A stretch of DNA of 64,000 nucleotides from Halostella salina (GCF_003675855.1 NZ_RCIH01000006.1:1-64000), one strand, 5' to 3'; counted from the first letter of the stretch, positions 54,638 through 63,884 are shown. The notes: a model not told the origin generated them from the sequence alone. Numbers and translations are program-made.

Positions 54638-55282
54638 ATGGAACGGCAGGAGACGCTCCAGCAGATGCAGGACAGCGGCGTCGTCGCGGTCATGCGCGGC
54701 GCGGACGCGGACGCGGTCGTCGACATCGCCCACGCGCTCCGTGAGGGCGGCGTCACGGCGCTCGAACTGACCGCCGACACGCCCGGTGTGATGGGCCTCA
54801 TCGAGGACGTGGTCGACGCGCTCGACGACACCGAGGTCGTGGTCGGTGCGGGTACCGTCCTCGATTCGGAGACTGCGCGGGCCGCCAGCCTCGCCGGCGC
54901 GGAGTTCGTCGTCTCGCCGAGCTTTCACGAGGACGTGGTCGAGACGTGCAACCGCTACGGCGTCCCCGTCGCACCCGGCGTCGCCACCCCGACCGAGGCC
55001 ATCGAGGCGTACCAGGCCGGCGCGGACATGGTGAAGCTGTTCCCCGCCTCGGATCTCGGCCCGGGCTACCTCTCCAGCATCAAGGGACCCCTCGGGCAGG
55101 TGCCGATCATGCCGACCGGCGGCGTCGGCCCGGACAACGCCGGCGAGTTCATCGAGGCCGGTGCCGAATGCGTCGGCGCGGGCGGCGCACTGGTCGACCA
55201 CGACGCCGTCGAACGCGGCGACTTCGAGACCATCACCGAGAACGCTCGGGCGATGGTCGAGGCCGTCGAGAACGCCCGGTAA
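54638..55282 (+). CDS. kdgA: 2-keto-3-deoxy-6-phosphogluconate (KDPG)-type aldolase
   Basis: A 214-residue class I aldolase. Schiff-base Lys133 is in MVKLFPAS, and Glu43 in ALELT is the general acid/base. KDPG aldolase is the split step of the haloarchaeal semi-phosphorylative Entner-Doudoroff pathway. The ATG at 54638 is favoured by a TATA-like TACTTAC at 54604-54610; a GTG at 54623 is the alternative. Confidence 0.88.
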   Translation: MERQETLQQMQDSGVVAVMRGADADAVVDIAHALREGGVTALELTADTPGVMGLIEDVVDALDDTEVVVGAGTVLDSETARAASLAGAEFVVSPSFHEDVVETCNRYGVPVAPGVATPTEAIEAYQAGADMVKLFPASDLGPGYLSSIKGPLGQVPIMPTGGVGPDNAGEFIEAGAECVGAGGALVDHDAVERGDFETITENARAMVEAVENAR

Positions 55283-55354
55283 GCGTCGCGGCCGTCCGGT
55301 TCAAATACTTTAGGCGCTACAGGAATGCCCGTCGGTCGACTACCACGATCCGTT

Positions 55355-55486
55355 GTGAACGAGTTCCCCTGCCCGGAGTGTGCCGACGGCGTCGGCGACC
55401 GGATCTCCCGGGAGCGAACCGCCGACGGCATAAAGACGCTGTTCAGATGCGCGAACTGTGACCACTCCTGGGAAGTGATATTCTAA
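55355..55486 (+). CDS. 43-residue zinc-ribbon protein
   Basis: Short frame with FPCPECADG and RCANCDHSWEV, two CxxC pairs. The GTG start at 55355 sits about 48 bases after a TATA-like AATACTTTA; an in-frame ATG at 55325 lies too close to it. Such zinc microproteins are common in haloarchaea. Function unknown. Confidence 0.65.
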   Translation: MNEFPCPECADGVGDRISRERTADGIKTLFRCANCDHSWEVIF

Positions 55487-55544
55487 CCGGGTTCGGTTCG
55501 TGGATCCGGCACTCTGAAATATCGGAACTCCGTTCATCGGGACG

Positions 55545-56078
55545 ATGTTCACGATCAGTGCCGCGAAACGGCTCTTCGCCCTCACGGCGGTCCTGTTCCC
55601 GTTCGACGTGTTCTGGTACGGGAACGGGATCGGGTGGGGAGCACACTCGGCCTTCGGGCGGTACGTCGACACCGTCCTCGGGTCGCAGTTCCTGCTGCCA
55701 CAGGAGCTGTTCGAACTGCGGGACGGGTTCGGAACCGTGGGCCGGATCGCCATGTACGCGTGGCTCGTCGCGTCCGCAGTCGCGTTGCTCGCGACTCTGT
55801 ATCTCCTCGTGACGTGGGTCGTCGACTCGCCGCTGCCCGAACGGCGCAGCGACCGCGCGGTCGGCGCGGCGTTTCTCGCCGCCGGCGGACTGTTCCTGCT
55901 CAGCCGGCTGCTGGTGTACGGTAACATCCTTATCGGCTCGTCAGGGGGACTGAACTGGTACTCCGTCCCGGTCGGCGCGGTGTACATGCTGTTCGTCGGC
56001 CTCGTGTTCTACCGCGACCTGTTCCAGTTCGGCATGGACACCGGCGGCGACTCGACGGCGTCGGCGAACGGGGGATAG
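55545..56078 (+). CDS. Four-helix membrane protein, unknown function
   Basis: A 177-residue protein with hydrophobic helices at about 8-26, 70-93, 105-125 and 135-155. No family is recognised. It stands alone before the tRNA. Confidence 0.6.
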   Translation: MFTISAAKRLFALTAVLFPFDVFWYGNGIGWGAHSAFGRYVDTVLGSQFLLPQELFELRDGFGTVGRIAMYAWLVASAVALLATLYLLVTWVVDSPLPERRSDRAVGAAFLAAGGLFLLSRLLVYGNILIGSSGGLNWYSVPVGAVYMLFVGLVFYRDLFQFGMDTGGDSTASANGG

Positions 56079-56138
56079 GCGTCCCGGGAGTCTCAGATGG
56101 TCGAGACTACCGAGAATGGAAAGCGATTGAATTTCGAG

Positions 56139-56209
56139 TGGGACCGCCGTGATTCGAACACGGGTCCAACGCACCCCATGCGCAGAGGATACCACTACCC
56201 CACGGTCCC
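56139..56209 (-). tRNA. tRNA-Pro (anticodon GGG)
   Basis: On the minus strand a 71-base cloverleaf can be drawn: acceptor GGGACCG paired to CGGTCCC with discriminator A; a D arm with A14 and GG; anticodon loop ATGGGGT giving U33 and anticodon GGG; T arm CCGTG-TTCGAAT-CACGG. One weak pair is seen at the outer end of the anticodon stem. No intron, no encoded CCA. Confidence 0.8.
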
Positions 56210-56250
56210 GCGAGTGAAGCGAGGACCGTCGTACAATTAAGCGCTTCGTT

Positions 56251-57279
56251 TCAACCCCGCCACCGGAGGGCGGTCGCCGCCCAGGTGTACCCCGTGCCGG
56301 CGGCGACGAAACAGACCACGTCGCCCGGCTCGATCCGGCCCCGCGAGCGGCCCTCGTCGAGCGCGAGCACCTGGTCGACGCTCTGGACGTGGCCGTAGTC
56401 GTCGAGGTAGTAGCCGTCGGTTTCGGGGTCCAGCCCCATCTCCTCGAAGTAGTAGTCGTGGAACGAGCGCTTGACGTGGGTGAGCGCGACGAAGTCCACG
56501 TCGTCCCGGTCGAGTCCCGACCGCTCCAGGGCCTCGTCGGTCACGTCGAGGAAGTTCGGGAGCGAGACGGGCGCGAGGCGCTCTTTCATCCCGTCGGGGT
56601 CGGGCACGTCGAGCGAATGCTCGCCCGCGGCGACGGTGTCCTCGCTCGTTGGGTTGCGGGTGCCGCCCGCCGGCATCACCACGTCGCGGGAGAAGGAGCC
56701 GTCGGTGACGGCACCGCTGCCGAGCACCGCTGCCCGCGAGCGGTCGCCCGCGTCGCGCTCGACGACCATCGCCGACGCGCCGCTGCCGAAGTTGAACATG
56801 AACGACGAGTCCACGTTGGCGTAGTCGACGAGGTCCTCCTCGCGGCTGGCGGCGACAAGCAGCGCCGCGTCGATATCCCCGGCGAGCAACTGGGCGCGGA
56901 CCTGCCGGAGCGCCACGGGCGCGCCGGCACAGAGCGTGTAGCTCTCGGTCGCGTACGCCGACTCTGCCCCGAGTCGCTCGGCGATGTCTGCGGCGGCGCT
57001 CCAGACGACGAAGTCCTTGAACTCGCTGCCGTGGTACAGCACCAGGTCCAGATCCGCGGCGTCGCGGTCCGCGTCGGCGAGCGCGTCCTCGGCGGCGGCG
57101 ACGCACATATCGGTCGGGTGGTCATCGTCGGGTGGACAGACGCGCTTCTCGCGGACGCCCATCTTCTCGACGACGACTTCCTCGGGGATACCGCTGCGTT
57201 CAGCAATTTCCGGGCCGGTGATGCGCTCGTCCGGGACGTAGCGGCCGTAGCCAGTGAGGGAGACGGTCACTTCCGCCAC
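56251..57279 (-). CDS. KAS III (FabH)-like beta-ketoacyl synthase
   Basis: A 342-residue thiolase-fold enzyme. Nucleophile Cys117 in TLCAGAP. His268 in LTHVKRS takes the place of the usual HQAN histidine, and the expected Asn is replaced by His297 in YGHVQS. So the Cys-His-Asn triad is altered to Cys-His-His. It may condense acyl-CoAs. Its start overlaps the end of livM by 13 bases. Confidence 0.83.
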   Translation of the reverse strand: MAEVTVSLTGYGRYVPDERITGPEIAERSGIPEEVVVEKMGVREKRVCPPDDDHPTDMCVAAAEDALADADRDAADLDLVLYHGSEFKDFVVWSAAADIAERLGAESAYATESYTLCAGAPVALRQVRAQLLAGDIDAALLVAASREEDLVDYANVDSSFMFNFGSGASAMVVERDAGDRSRAAVLGSGAVTDGSFSRDVVMPAGGTRNPTSEDTVAAGEHSLDVPDPDGMKERLAPVSLPNFLDVTDEALERSGLDRDDVDFVALTHVKRSFHDYYFEEMGLDPETDGYYLDDYGHVQSVDQVLALDEGRSRGRIEPGDVVCFVAAGTGYTWAATALRWRG

Positions 57280-58673
57280 CCCCGGATCCGGGCGCGAACG
57301 CGGTCGGGCAGGCGGTCCGCGACGTGGCCGCCGAGGCGGTCCCGGAGCGTGCCGAGGATGCCGCGGGGCACGTAGAGGACGAAGAGGATGAACACGATGC
57401 CCAGATACAGGTCCGCGCGGCCGTCGACGAAGACGTTGATCAGTTCGGCGACGCTGACCCCGCCGACTTCGGTCGCAAGGGTTCCTTCCCCGAGCGCGTC
57501 CCGGAGGTACCGGGCGATCCCGTCGCTCTCGGTGGTCAGAACCCCCTCGACCGAGGCCGTGAACAGGTAGCCGTACAGCGGCCCGGCGAGCGTGCCGAGG
57601 CCGCCGACGATGGAGGCGAGCAGGGCGTCGGCGGTGACGAACAGGTCGAACGTGTTCACCGGCGCGACCGAGCGGCGGTAGCCGGCAAACAGCGCGCCGG
57701 CGACCCCCGCGAAGAAGCCGCTGATCGCGAACGCGACCAGCTTGAACTTGTACACGTCGTAGCCGACCGCCCGGGCGCGCTCCTCGTTCTCGCGGACGGC
57801 GATCATCACCCGGCCAAAGGGCGAGTGGATGATCCGCTGCATACAGAGGTACGACAGGAGCACCATCAGCCCCACGCCGTAGTAGGAGCCGGCCGCCGCG
57901 TCGAGTTCGACGCCGAGGCCGGGCACCGTGCCGAGGCTGTCCCGGACGAGCCGCCCGAGTTCGATCTGGAGCGCGTCGACGCCGGGGACGCCGACGGCGA
58001 AGGCGTCGACGCCGCCCCCGACGCTCGCGCCGTCACGCGGGTTGCCGCTCACGCGGTCCCAGTTCCGGATGAACACGTGGGCCACCTCAGCGAAGCCGAG
58101 CGTGATCATGGCGAAGTAGACGCCCGAGAGCCGGAACGACACCACGCCGACGGCCAGCGCGATGACGACGGCAACCACGCCGGCGAGCAGCAACAGCAGC
58201 ATGAACGGCGTGTCCGCCCCCAGCAGCGGGAGCTTCTCCGTCGCCGCGAGCACGACGAGGTACGCGCCCGTGCCGTAGAACAGCGAGTGCCCGAAGGAGA
58301 GGTAGCCGGTGTAGCCGCTGATGAAGTCGAAGCTGATCGCAAAGAGGCCGACGTACAGCACCGTGACCATCACGTCGGCACCCGGGAGGATCACGTCGAA
58401 CTCCCGCCCGAGCGGCGTCCGGACCAGCGTCGCGTACAGCACCGGGTACACCGCGAGGAACGCCACGACGGCGATGTGGACCCGGTGGTCGGCGATCAGC
58501 TGTCGGACGGACGCGTCGCCGATCGTGAGCCCGCCCGCGGCGTCCGCGTCCGCGGTCTCCCCGGGGGCCGCGGCGTCGGCTGCCTCCGTGCTTCCGCCGT
58601 CGGTCGCCTCCGCACCGCCATCGTCGGTGGCCGGCGGCTCCGCGCCGTCGGCCGGGTCGGTGGGGTCGCTAAT
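57267..58673 (-). CDS. livM: Branched-chain amino acid-type ABC permease LivM, probable ATT start
   Basis: The permease has about ten helices and the LivM signature GYTGYLSFGHSLFYGTGAYLVV. The only ATG/GTG/TTG start in frame is GTG 58466, which cuts the first helix (VHIAVVAFLAVYPVLYATLV) short. The frame stays open upstream to 58673, where ATTAGCGACCCC overlaps the livH stop (CATTAG), exactly where an ATG would be expected. This adds 69 residues: an acidic tail and complete first helix. If GTG is used the protein is 399 residues; with ATT, 468. Confidence 0.8.
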   Translation of the reverse strand: MSDPTDPADGAEPPATDDGGAEATDGGSTEAADAAAPGETADADAAGGLTIGDASVRQLIADHRVHIAVVAFLAVYPVLYATLVRTPLGREFDVILPGADVMVTVLYVGLFAISFDFISGYTGYLSFGHSLFYGTGAYLVVLAATEKLPLLGADTPFMLLLLLAGVVAVVIALAVGVVSFRLSGVYFAMITLGFAEVAHVFIRNWDRVSGNPRDGASVGGGVDAFAVGVPGVDALQIELGRLVRDSLGTVPGLGVELDAAAGSYYGVGLMVLLSYLCMQRIIHSPFGRVMIAVRENEERARAVGYDVYKFKLVAFAISGFFAGVAGALFAGYRRSVAPVNTFDLFVTADALLASIVGGLGTLAGPLYGYLFTASVEGVLTTESDGIARYLRDALGEGTLATEVGGVSVAELINVFVDGRADLYLGIVFILFVLYVPRGILGTLRDRLGGHVADRLPDRVRARIRGWRK

Positions 58674-59673
58674 GGCCGCCCACCTCCGCGACGCCGAACA
58701 GGCCCTGTGGTCTGACGATCAGCACGCCGACCAGCACGACGAACGACACCATCTCGGGGAGACCGGCGAAGGCGACGTGGTCGTTGACGAACAGCCACGT
58801 CGCGAACGCGTCGGTCAGGCCGACGATGCCCGCCGCGGCGACCGTGCCCCGGAACGAGCCGAGGCCGCCGATAATCACGACGACGAACGCGACGAGCAGC
58901 GTCTCGACGCCGAGCGGGACGCTCGCGCCGAACCGCGGGTCCCACATCAGCACGACGCCCGCGACGCCGGCCAGCCCCGCGCCGACGCCGAACACGACGG
59001 TGAAGGCCCGCCGCACGTCGACGCCGAGCGCGCGGGTCATCTCGGGGTCCTCGCTCCCGGCGCGGATGTACAGGCCGTACCGCGTCCGGGTGAGGAACGC
59101 CCAGATGGCCACGACCGCCAGCACCCCGAGCAGCCCCTCGAACAGGTAGAGGCCGCGCGTGGTGACCCCGGCGACGGTGTACCACTCCGCGAGGAAGTCC
59201 GGCGCGGTGCCGAAGGCGGCCTGCCAGTCGGTCCGGGGCTGGAGGCCGTACAGTTCGACCGCGATGCGGACGAGTTCGTCCAGCACGAGCACGACGCCGA
59301 ACGTCAGCAGGATCTGGAACAGCGGCGCGCGGTCGTACAGCGGCCGGATCAGCGTCACCTCTATCGCGCCGCCGAGCAGCGTGAGCAGCGCGAACGTCGC
59401 GGCGATGGCGACGAAAAACAGCAACAGGCGGGTCGGCCCGCCCGTGCCGCCCGACACCAGCACGACCATGACCGCGCCGCCCAGATACGCGCCGAGCATC
59501 GTCAGCGACCCGTGGGCGAAGTTCAGCACGCCCATCAGCCCGAAGATGAGCGAGAGGCCGCTGGCGATCATGACGTACAGCGCCGACTTCGAGAACGCGC
59601 CGAGGAAGATCCCGGCGAGCGTCGACGGGTCGAGCAGGTCGACGAGCACGTCGACGACGGCGATCCCGCTCAT
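58669..59673 (-). CDS. livH: Branched-chain amino acid-type ABC permease LivH
   Basis: A 334-residue permease with about eight helices and the LivH motif GLSLIFGLMGVLNFAHGSLTMLGAY. Couples with LivM to move short hydrophobic acids. Its start overlaps livF by 4 bases. Confidence 0.93.
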   Translation of the reverse strand: MSGIAVVDVLVDLLDPSTLAGIFLGAFSKSALYVMIASGLSLIFGLMGVLNFAHGSLTMLGAYLGGAVMVVLVSGGTGGPTRLLLFFVAIAATFALLTLLGGAIEVTLIRPLYDRAPLFQILLTFGVVLVLDELVRIAVELYGLQPRTDWQAAFGTAPDFLAEWYTVAGVTTRGLYLFEGLLGVLAVVAIWAFLTRTRYGLYIRAGSEDPEMTRALGVDVRRAFTVVFGVGAGLAGVAGVVLMWDPRFGASVPLGVETLLVAFVVVIIGGLGSFRGTVAAAGIVGLTDAFATWLFVNDHVAFAGLPEMVSFVVLVGVLIVRPQGLFGVAEVGGH

Positions 59674-60377
59674 GCTGAAAGGTACCTCCGTATCATCTCG
59701 TCGTCGCGGGACACCTCGTCCGAGTTCCCCGACTCAACCACCTCGCCGTGGTCGAGCAGGTAGAACCGGTCGGTCAGGTCCATCGCCAGCGGGAAGTTCT
59801 GCTCGACGAGCAGCAGCGTCACGTCGTCGGCGAGCGATTCGAGCGCGTCGACCACCTCCTCGACGATGAGCGGGGCGAGCCCCTCGCTCGGTTCGTCGAC
59901 GAGCAGCAGGTCGTTGTCGCCAACCAGCGCCCGGGCGATGGCGACCATCTGCTGCTGGCCGCCGCTGAGGTCCCCGGCCTCGCGTTTCCGGTGGTCCCGG
60001 AGGTCGGGGAAGGCGTCGAGGGCCTCCTCGATGCGGGCCGCCGAGTCGGCGTCGGGCGGCGTCGCGACCCGGAGGTTCTCCTCCACGGTGAGGTGGCCGA
60101 ACATCCGGCGCTCCTCGGGCACCCAGCCGACGCCGAGCCGGGCGATGTCGTGGGTTTCGACGCCCGTCACGTCCTCGCCGTCGATCCGCACGGTCCCCTC
60201 GCGGGGCGGCGTCAGCCCGAGCACCGAGCGCAGCGTCGTCGTCTTGCCGACGCCGTTGCGGCCGACCAGCGCGACGTTCTCGCCCGTCTCGACGGCCAGG
60301 TCGACGCCACGGAGGACGTGGCTCTCGCCGTAGTAGCTGTGGACGCCGTCGAGTTCGAGGGCGGGGGCGTCGCTCAC
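59670..60377 (-). CDS. livF: Branched-chain amino acid-type ABC ATPase LivF
   Basis: A 235-residue ATPase with Walker A GRNGVGKTT, signature LSGGQQQM and Walker B LLLVDEPSEGLAP, of the LivF type. The start is GTG, overlapping livG by 4 bases. Confidence 0.93.
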   Translation of the reverse strand: MSDAPALELDGVHSYYGESHVLRGVDLAVETGENVALVGRNGVGKTTTLRSVLGLTPPREGTVRIDGEDVTGVETHDIARLGVGWVPEERRMFGHLTVEENLRVATPPDADSAARIEEALDAFPDLRDHRKREAGDLSGGQQQMVAIARALVGDNDLLLVDEPSEGLAPLIVEEVVDALESLADDVTLLLVEQNFPLAMDLTDRFYLLDHGEVVESGNSDEVSRDDEMIRRYLSA

Positions 60378-61177
60378 GCCGCCTCACCTCCGCGCGCGCC
60401 GTCGTCAGCGTCGGCGTCGGCCTCGTCGGGGTCGTAGCCGCCGAGGTACGCTTCCTGTACCACGGGGTCCTCCCGGACCGCCTCCGGCTCGCCGTCGGCG
60501 ATCAGTTCGCCCTGGTGGAGCACGGCGACGCGGTCGCTCACGTCCATCACCACGTCCATGTTGTGCTCGACCAGCAGGACGGCGTGGTCCGCCGCCACGT
60601 TCCGAATGAGGTCGACCAGCCGGTCGATGGCGTCGCTGGAGACGCCGGCGGTCGGCTCGTCCAGCAGCAACACGTCCGGGTCGCCGGCGAGCGCGACGGC
60701 GACTTCGAGGTGTCGCTTCTGCCCGTGCGAGAGGGTCTCGGCGACCGTGTCGGCCTCGTCGCCGAGCCCGACCCGGTCCAGTATCTCCCGGGCCTCGCGC
60801 TCGTACTCGTCGAACGCGCCGACGTTGCGCCAGAGCTTCCAGGCGTCGCGGCCGCCGTCGGCCTGGGCGGCGACGCGGACGTTCTCCAGCGCCGTCGCCG
60901 TCGGGAACACGTTCGTGATCTGGTACGACCGGTGGAGCCCGCGCAGCGCCATCTCGTGTGGCTCGTCGTCGGTCACGTCGACCCAGTCGCCCTCGCGGTA
61001 CTCGACCGTGCCCGCGGTGGGTTCGAGCGTCCCCGTGAGCAGGTTGAAAAACGTCGTCTTCCCCGCCCCGTTCGGGCCGATGAGCGAGCAGAGTTCGTCC
61101 GCGCCGAGTTCGAAGTCGACGCCGTCGACGGCGGTCAGTCCGCCGAACCGTTTCGTCAGTCCGCTCGTTCGGAGCAT
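60374..61177 (-). CDS. livG: Branched-chain amino acid-type ABC ATPase LivG
   Basis: A 267-residue ATPase with Walker A GPNGAGKTT, signature LSHGQKRHLE and Walker B LLLDEPTAGV. The start overlaps the upstream stop by one base (TAATG). Confidence 0.93.
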   Translation of the reverse strand: MLRTSGLTKRFGGLTAVDGVDFELGADELCSLIGPNGAGKTTFFNLLTGTLEPTAGTVEYREGDWVDVTDDEPHEMALRGLHRSYQITNVFPTATALENVRVAAQADGGRDAWKLWRNVGAFDEYEREAREILDRVGLGDEADTVAETLSHGQKRHLEVAVALAGDPDVLLLDEPTAGVSSDAIDRLVDLIRNVAADHAVLLVEHNMDVVMDVSDRVAVLHQGELIADGEPEAVREDPVVQEAYLGGYDPDEADADADDGARGGEAA

Positions 61178-62520
61178 TACAGGTCGCAGCTCATGCCGTC
61201 GGCGTCCGCCGGGATGGTCGTCTCGCTCGCTTCGACGGTGGCGACGGGGTCGCTGGGCATCACCGGCGACTCCCAGCTATCGGCCCACTCGTCGCTGGTC
61301 GGCACGGGGTCCGCGATGGTCATCGCCGACCGGGCCTGGTTGTTGTACTCCTGGTAGGTGTACGCGCCCTCGCCCTTCGGCGTGTCCTGGACGGTCATGC
61401 CGGTGAGCGCGTCGATCAGGTCGCCGGCCGCGGTCGACCCGCTCTCCTCGACGGCCTGGACCAGCGACGAGGCGGCCGTGAACTGGCCGGCGGTGAACAG
61501 GTCGGGGACGACGCCGTACGTGCTCGTGTACGAGTCGACGAAGGCGCTGTTGATCTCGTTGTCGTACTGGTTCCAGTGGTAGCGCGTCGTGAAGGGGCCG
61601 AGCTTCGCCTCCTGCAGGTCCTCGGCGGTGAAGTCCTCGCCGAACACGCGCTGGGCGACGCCGCCGAGCGCGGCGTTCGTGATCCGCGTGGCGAACCCGC
61701 CGAACATCCGGAAGTCGTACTCGCCGGAGAGGCCCGTCCCGAGGAACGCCGGGAGCGTCTGGACGGTGAATCCGCCGATGACCGCGTCGGCGTTTGCCTC
61801 CTGTGCGTTGTCGTACAGCCCCTCGAACTCGGAGTATCCCCGTGCGACGAACCGTTCGCCGACGATCTCGACGCCCTCGCTCTCCAGCACGTTGCGGTAG
61901 TTGTTCGCCACGGCCCGCCCGAAGCTGTAGTCGGCGGCCATGATGAACACCCGCTCCACGTCGGTCTCGTTGGCGACGTACCGGCCGCCGCTCCGGGCAT
62001 CCATCGCGGTGTTCTCGTTGGCGCGGAACACCTGGCTGTTGCAGTAGTCGCTGCTGGACGTGATGTCGGCGGCCGCCGCCGGGCCGGCGATGAACGGCAC
62101 GTCCGTGTTCGGGATGATGTTGTCGATCACCCGGCGGGCCGACGCCGACGAGGACGTGCCGACGAGCACGTCCACCTCCTGCTCCTGCACGAGGTCGGTC
62201 GCGATCGACTGCGTCTGGTCGGCCGACGCTTCCGTGTCCTCGATGAACAGCTCGTAGTCGTAGTTCTCGCCCTCGACCGTCTGCTCGCCCGCGGAACTCA
62301 CGTCGAGCGGGTCCTGGTCGTGCTTGTACGCCAGCCCGGACAGGAACCCCCAGACGCTCTGCAGGCCGTAGTATTCGAGCGGCCCGGACAGCGGCTGCAT
62401 CATGCCGACCCGGACCGTCCCGCCGTCGCTTCCGCCCTCTTCCGAGAGACAGCCGGCCGCACCGGCCAGCCCCAGTGCCCCTGCGCTTTTCAGCACCGAT
62501 CGCCTGTTGACCCGTGTCAT
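61177..62520 (-). CDS. Tat-exported substrate-binding lipoprotein of the Liv transporter
   Basis: A 447-residue type I periplasmic-binding protein. Tat motif NRRSVLK and lipobox AAGC (Cys24). The mature part has GMMQPLSGPLEYYG and DVLVGTSSSASARRV, like LivJ. It traps the substrate outside the cell. The start at 62520 gives the correct signal peptide. The substrate is uncertain: an amino acid, short acid or aromatic acid. Confidence 0.92.
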   Translation of the reverse strand: MTRVNRRSVLKSAGALGLAGAAGCLSEEGGSDGGTVRVGMMQPLSGPLEYYGLQSVWGFLSGLAYKHDQDPLDVSSAGEQTVEGENYDYELFIEDTEASADQTQSIATDLVQEQEVDVLVGTSSSASARRVIDNIIPNTDVPFIAGPAAAADITSSSDYCNSQVFRANENTAMDARSGGRYVANETDVERVFIMAADYSFGRAVANNYRNVLESEGVEIVGERFVARGYSEFEGLYDNAQEANADAVIGGFTVQTLPAFLGTGLSGEYDFRMFGGFATRITNAALGGVAQRVFGEDFTAEDLQEAKLGPFTTRYHWNQYDNEINSAFVDSYTSTYGVVPDLFTAGQFTAASSLVQAVEESGSTAAGDLIDALTGMTVQDTPKGEGAYTYQEYNNQARSAMTIADPVPTSDEWADSWESPVMPSDPVATVEASETTIPADADGMSCDL

Positions 62521-62560
62521 TGTACACCAATGATCGCCACGGTCCCGCAAAGTCACCCGT

Positions 62561-62574
62561 GTTGATATACCAAC
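62561..62574 (-). promoter_or_regulatory. Dyad element in the Liv promoter
   Basis: GTTGATATACCAAC is a GTTG-N6-CAAC inverted repeat around a TATA-like core, 41 bases before the binding-protein start. The same GTTGATATAC occurs at 63494-63503 before the SDR gene. It is a likely operator overlapping TATA. Confidence 0.5.
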
Positions 62575-62610
62575 CTCGCCGTCGGAGACCGCAGACCGAC
62601 CCGCCTGCGC

Positions 62611-63456
62611 TCACTCGTAGGTCAGCGTCATCCCGCCGTCGAACAGCAGGTCGCCGCCGTTCAGATGGTCGGCGAGCCGGGAGAAGCCGAGCAGAAAGAG
62701 GTTGCCCACGTCGACCGGGTCCATCATCTCTTTCGTCCGGGACTGGCCGAGCATCACGTCCTCGACCACCTCGCGTTCGCTGATCCCGCGCTGTTCGGCC
62801 GTGTCGGGGATCTGGTCGGTGACCAGCGGCGTCTTCACGTACCCCGTGCTGACCGAGAACGAGCGCACGTCGCCGTCACCCTCGGCCGCGATCGACTGTG
62901 TCAGCCCCCGGATGCCGAACTTGGCGACGTTGTACGCCACCTTGTCGCTCGTCACGTAGTGGCCGTGCACCGAAGCCATGTTACCGATACAGCCGCCCGT
63001 CTCCCGCATGTGAGGCATGCAGCGCTTGGCGAGATACGTCGGCGCGCGCACCATCACGTCCTGAATGGCGTCGTACCGCTCCATCGGGAACTCGTCGATC
63101 GGGTCGACGTGCTGGAGGCCGGCGACGTTGGCGAGGAACCGAAGCTGTCCGCGCTCGGCGGCCGCCTCGACCAGCGCATCCATTTCCTCGTCGATCCGGA
63201 GGTCGGCAGTCACCGTCTCGACCGGCCCCTCGGCGTCGAGTTCGGCCGCGCGAGCGGCCGTCTCGGCCAGTCCGTCCCCGTCCACGTCGGTCGCGACGAC
63301 GGTGAGTCCGTTCACCGCGGCGACGAGCGCGACCGCGCGACCGATACCCGACGCCGCGCCCGTGACGAGACAGACGCTCTCGGCCGTGAACCGCTCGTCG
63401 TCGACCGTGTGAACGTCGCTGCGCTCGACCGCCGGCGGCGTGGGGGCCTCTGACAT
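62611..63456 (-). CDS. Short-chain dehydrogenase (3-hydroxybutyrate dehydrogenase-like)
   Basis: A 281-residue SDR. TGAASGIG cofactor motif, NVAGLQHVDPIDEFP, and catalytic MASVHGHYVTSDKVAYNVAKFG (Ser, Tyr and Lys). The pattern is close to 3-hydroxybutyrate dehydrogenases, which use acetoacetate/3-hydroxybutyrate. It lies between the thiolase/DUF35 pair and the Liv genes. Confidence 0.85.
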   Translation of the reverse strand: MSEAPTPPAVERSDVHTVDDERFTAESVCLVTGAASGIGRAVALVAAVNGLTVVATDVDGDGLAETAARAAELDAEGPVETVTADLRIDEEMDALVEAAAERGQLRFLANVAGLQHVDPIDEFPMERYDAIQDVMVRAPTYLAKRCMPHMRETGGCIGNMASVHGHYVTSDKVAYNVAKFGIRGLTQSIAAEGDGDVRSFSVSTGYVKTPLVTDQIPDTAEQRGISEREVVEDVMLGQSRTKEMMDPVDVGNLFLLGFSRLADHLNGGDLLFDGGMTLTYE

Positions 63457-63493
63457 GCTACTCGCTACGGCGGCGACCACAAACAAGGGGGGA

Positions 63494-63507
63494 GTTGATA
63501 TACGAAC
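63494..63507 (-). promoter_or_regulatory. Shared element in the SDR promoter
   Basis: GTTGATATACGAAC; the first ten bases match the element at 62561, and the dyad is nearly kept. It is 38 bases before the SDR start. Confidence 0.5.
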
Positions 63508-63509
63508 CG

Positions 63510-63884
63510 TCAGTCGAACAGCGGGGCCGGCCCCTCGGGCGTCGACGCGGCTCCCTCGAACGTCACGGTCTCGCCGATCTCCGCCTCGTCGCCGAGCCGG
63601 GCCGTGACCCGGCCGCCGTCGAACGCCACCATCGCCACGTGGTACGGCGCGTCGAACCCTTCGGGCGCGACCTCGATCCGCGTGACGGAGTACACTTCGC
63701 CCGTCTCCGGGAGGTGGACCGTGTCGAGCGCCCGGGAGCCACAGCGGACGCAGGCCGCCTTCGGCGCGCCGGTGACGTGGCCGCAGTCGCGGCACTCCTG
63801 GCCGAGCAGGACGCCGTCGTCGAGCGCCTCGCGCCACCCGGACGTGGTCAGCCTGCCGGCCTCGGCGTACTCGTCGACGCTCAT
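63510..63884 (-). CDS. DUF35 OB-fold zinc-ribbon (acyl-CoA-associated) protein
   Basis: A 124-residue protein. A zinc ribbon (CRDCG...CVRCG, residues about 31-48) is followed by an OB fold. These proteins partner with thiolases; here the thiolase gene overlaps the start (ATGA at 63881-63884). Confidence 0.9.
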   Translation of the reverse strand: MSVDEYAEAGRLTTSGWREALDDGVLLGQECRDCGHVTGAPKAACVRCGSRALDTVHLPETGEVYSVTRIEVAPEGFDAPYHVAMVAFDGGRVTARLGDEAEIGETVTFEGAASTPEGPAPLFD

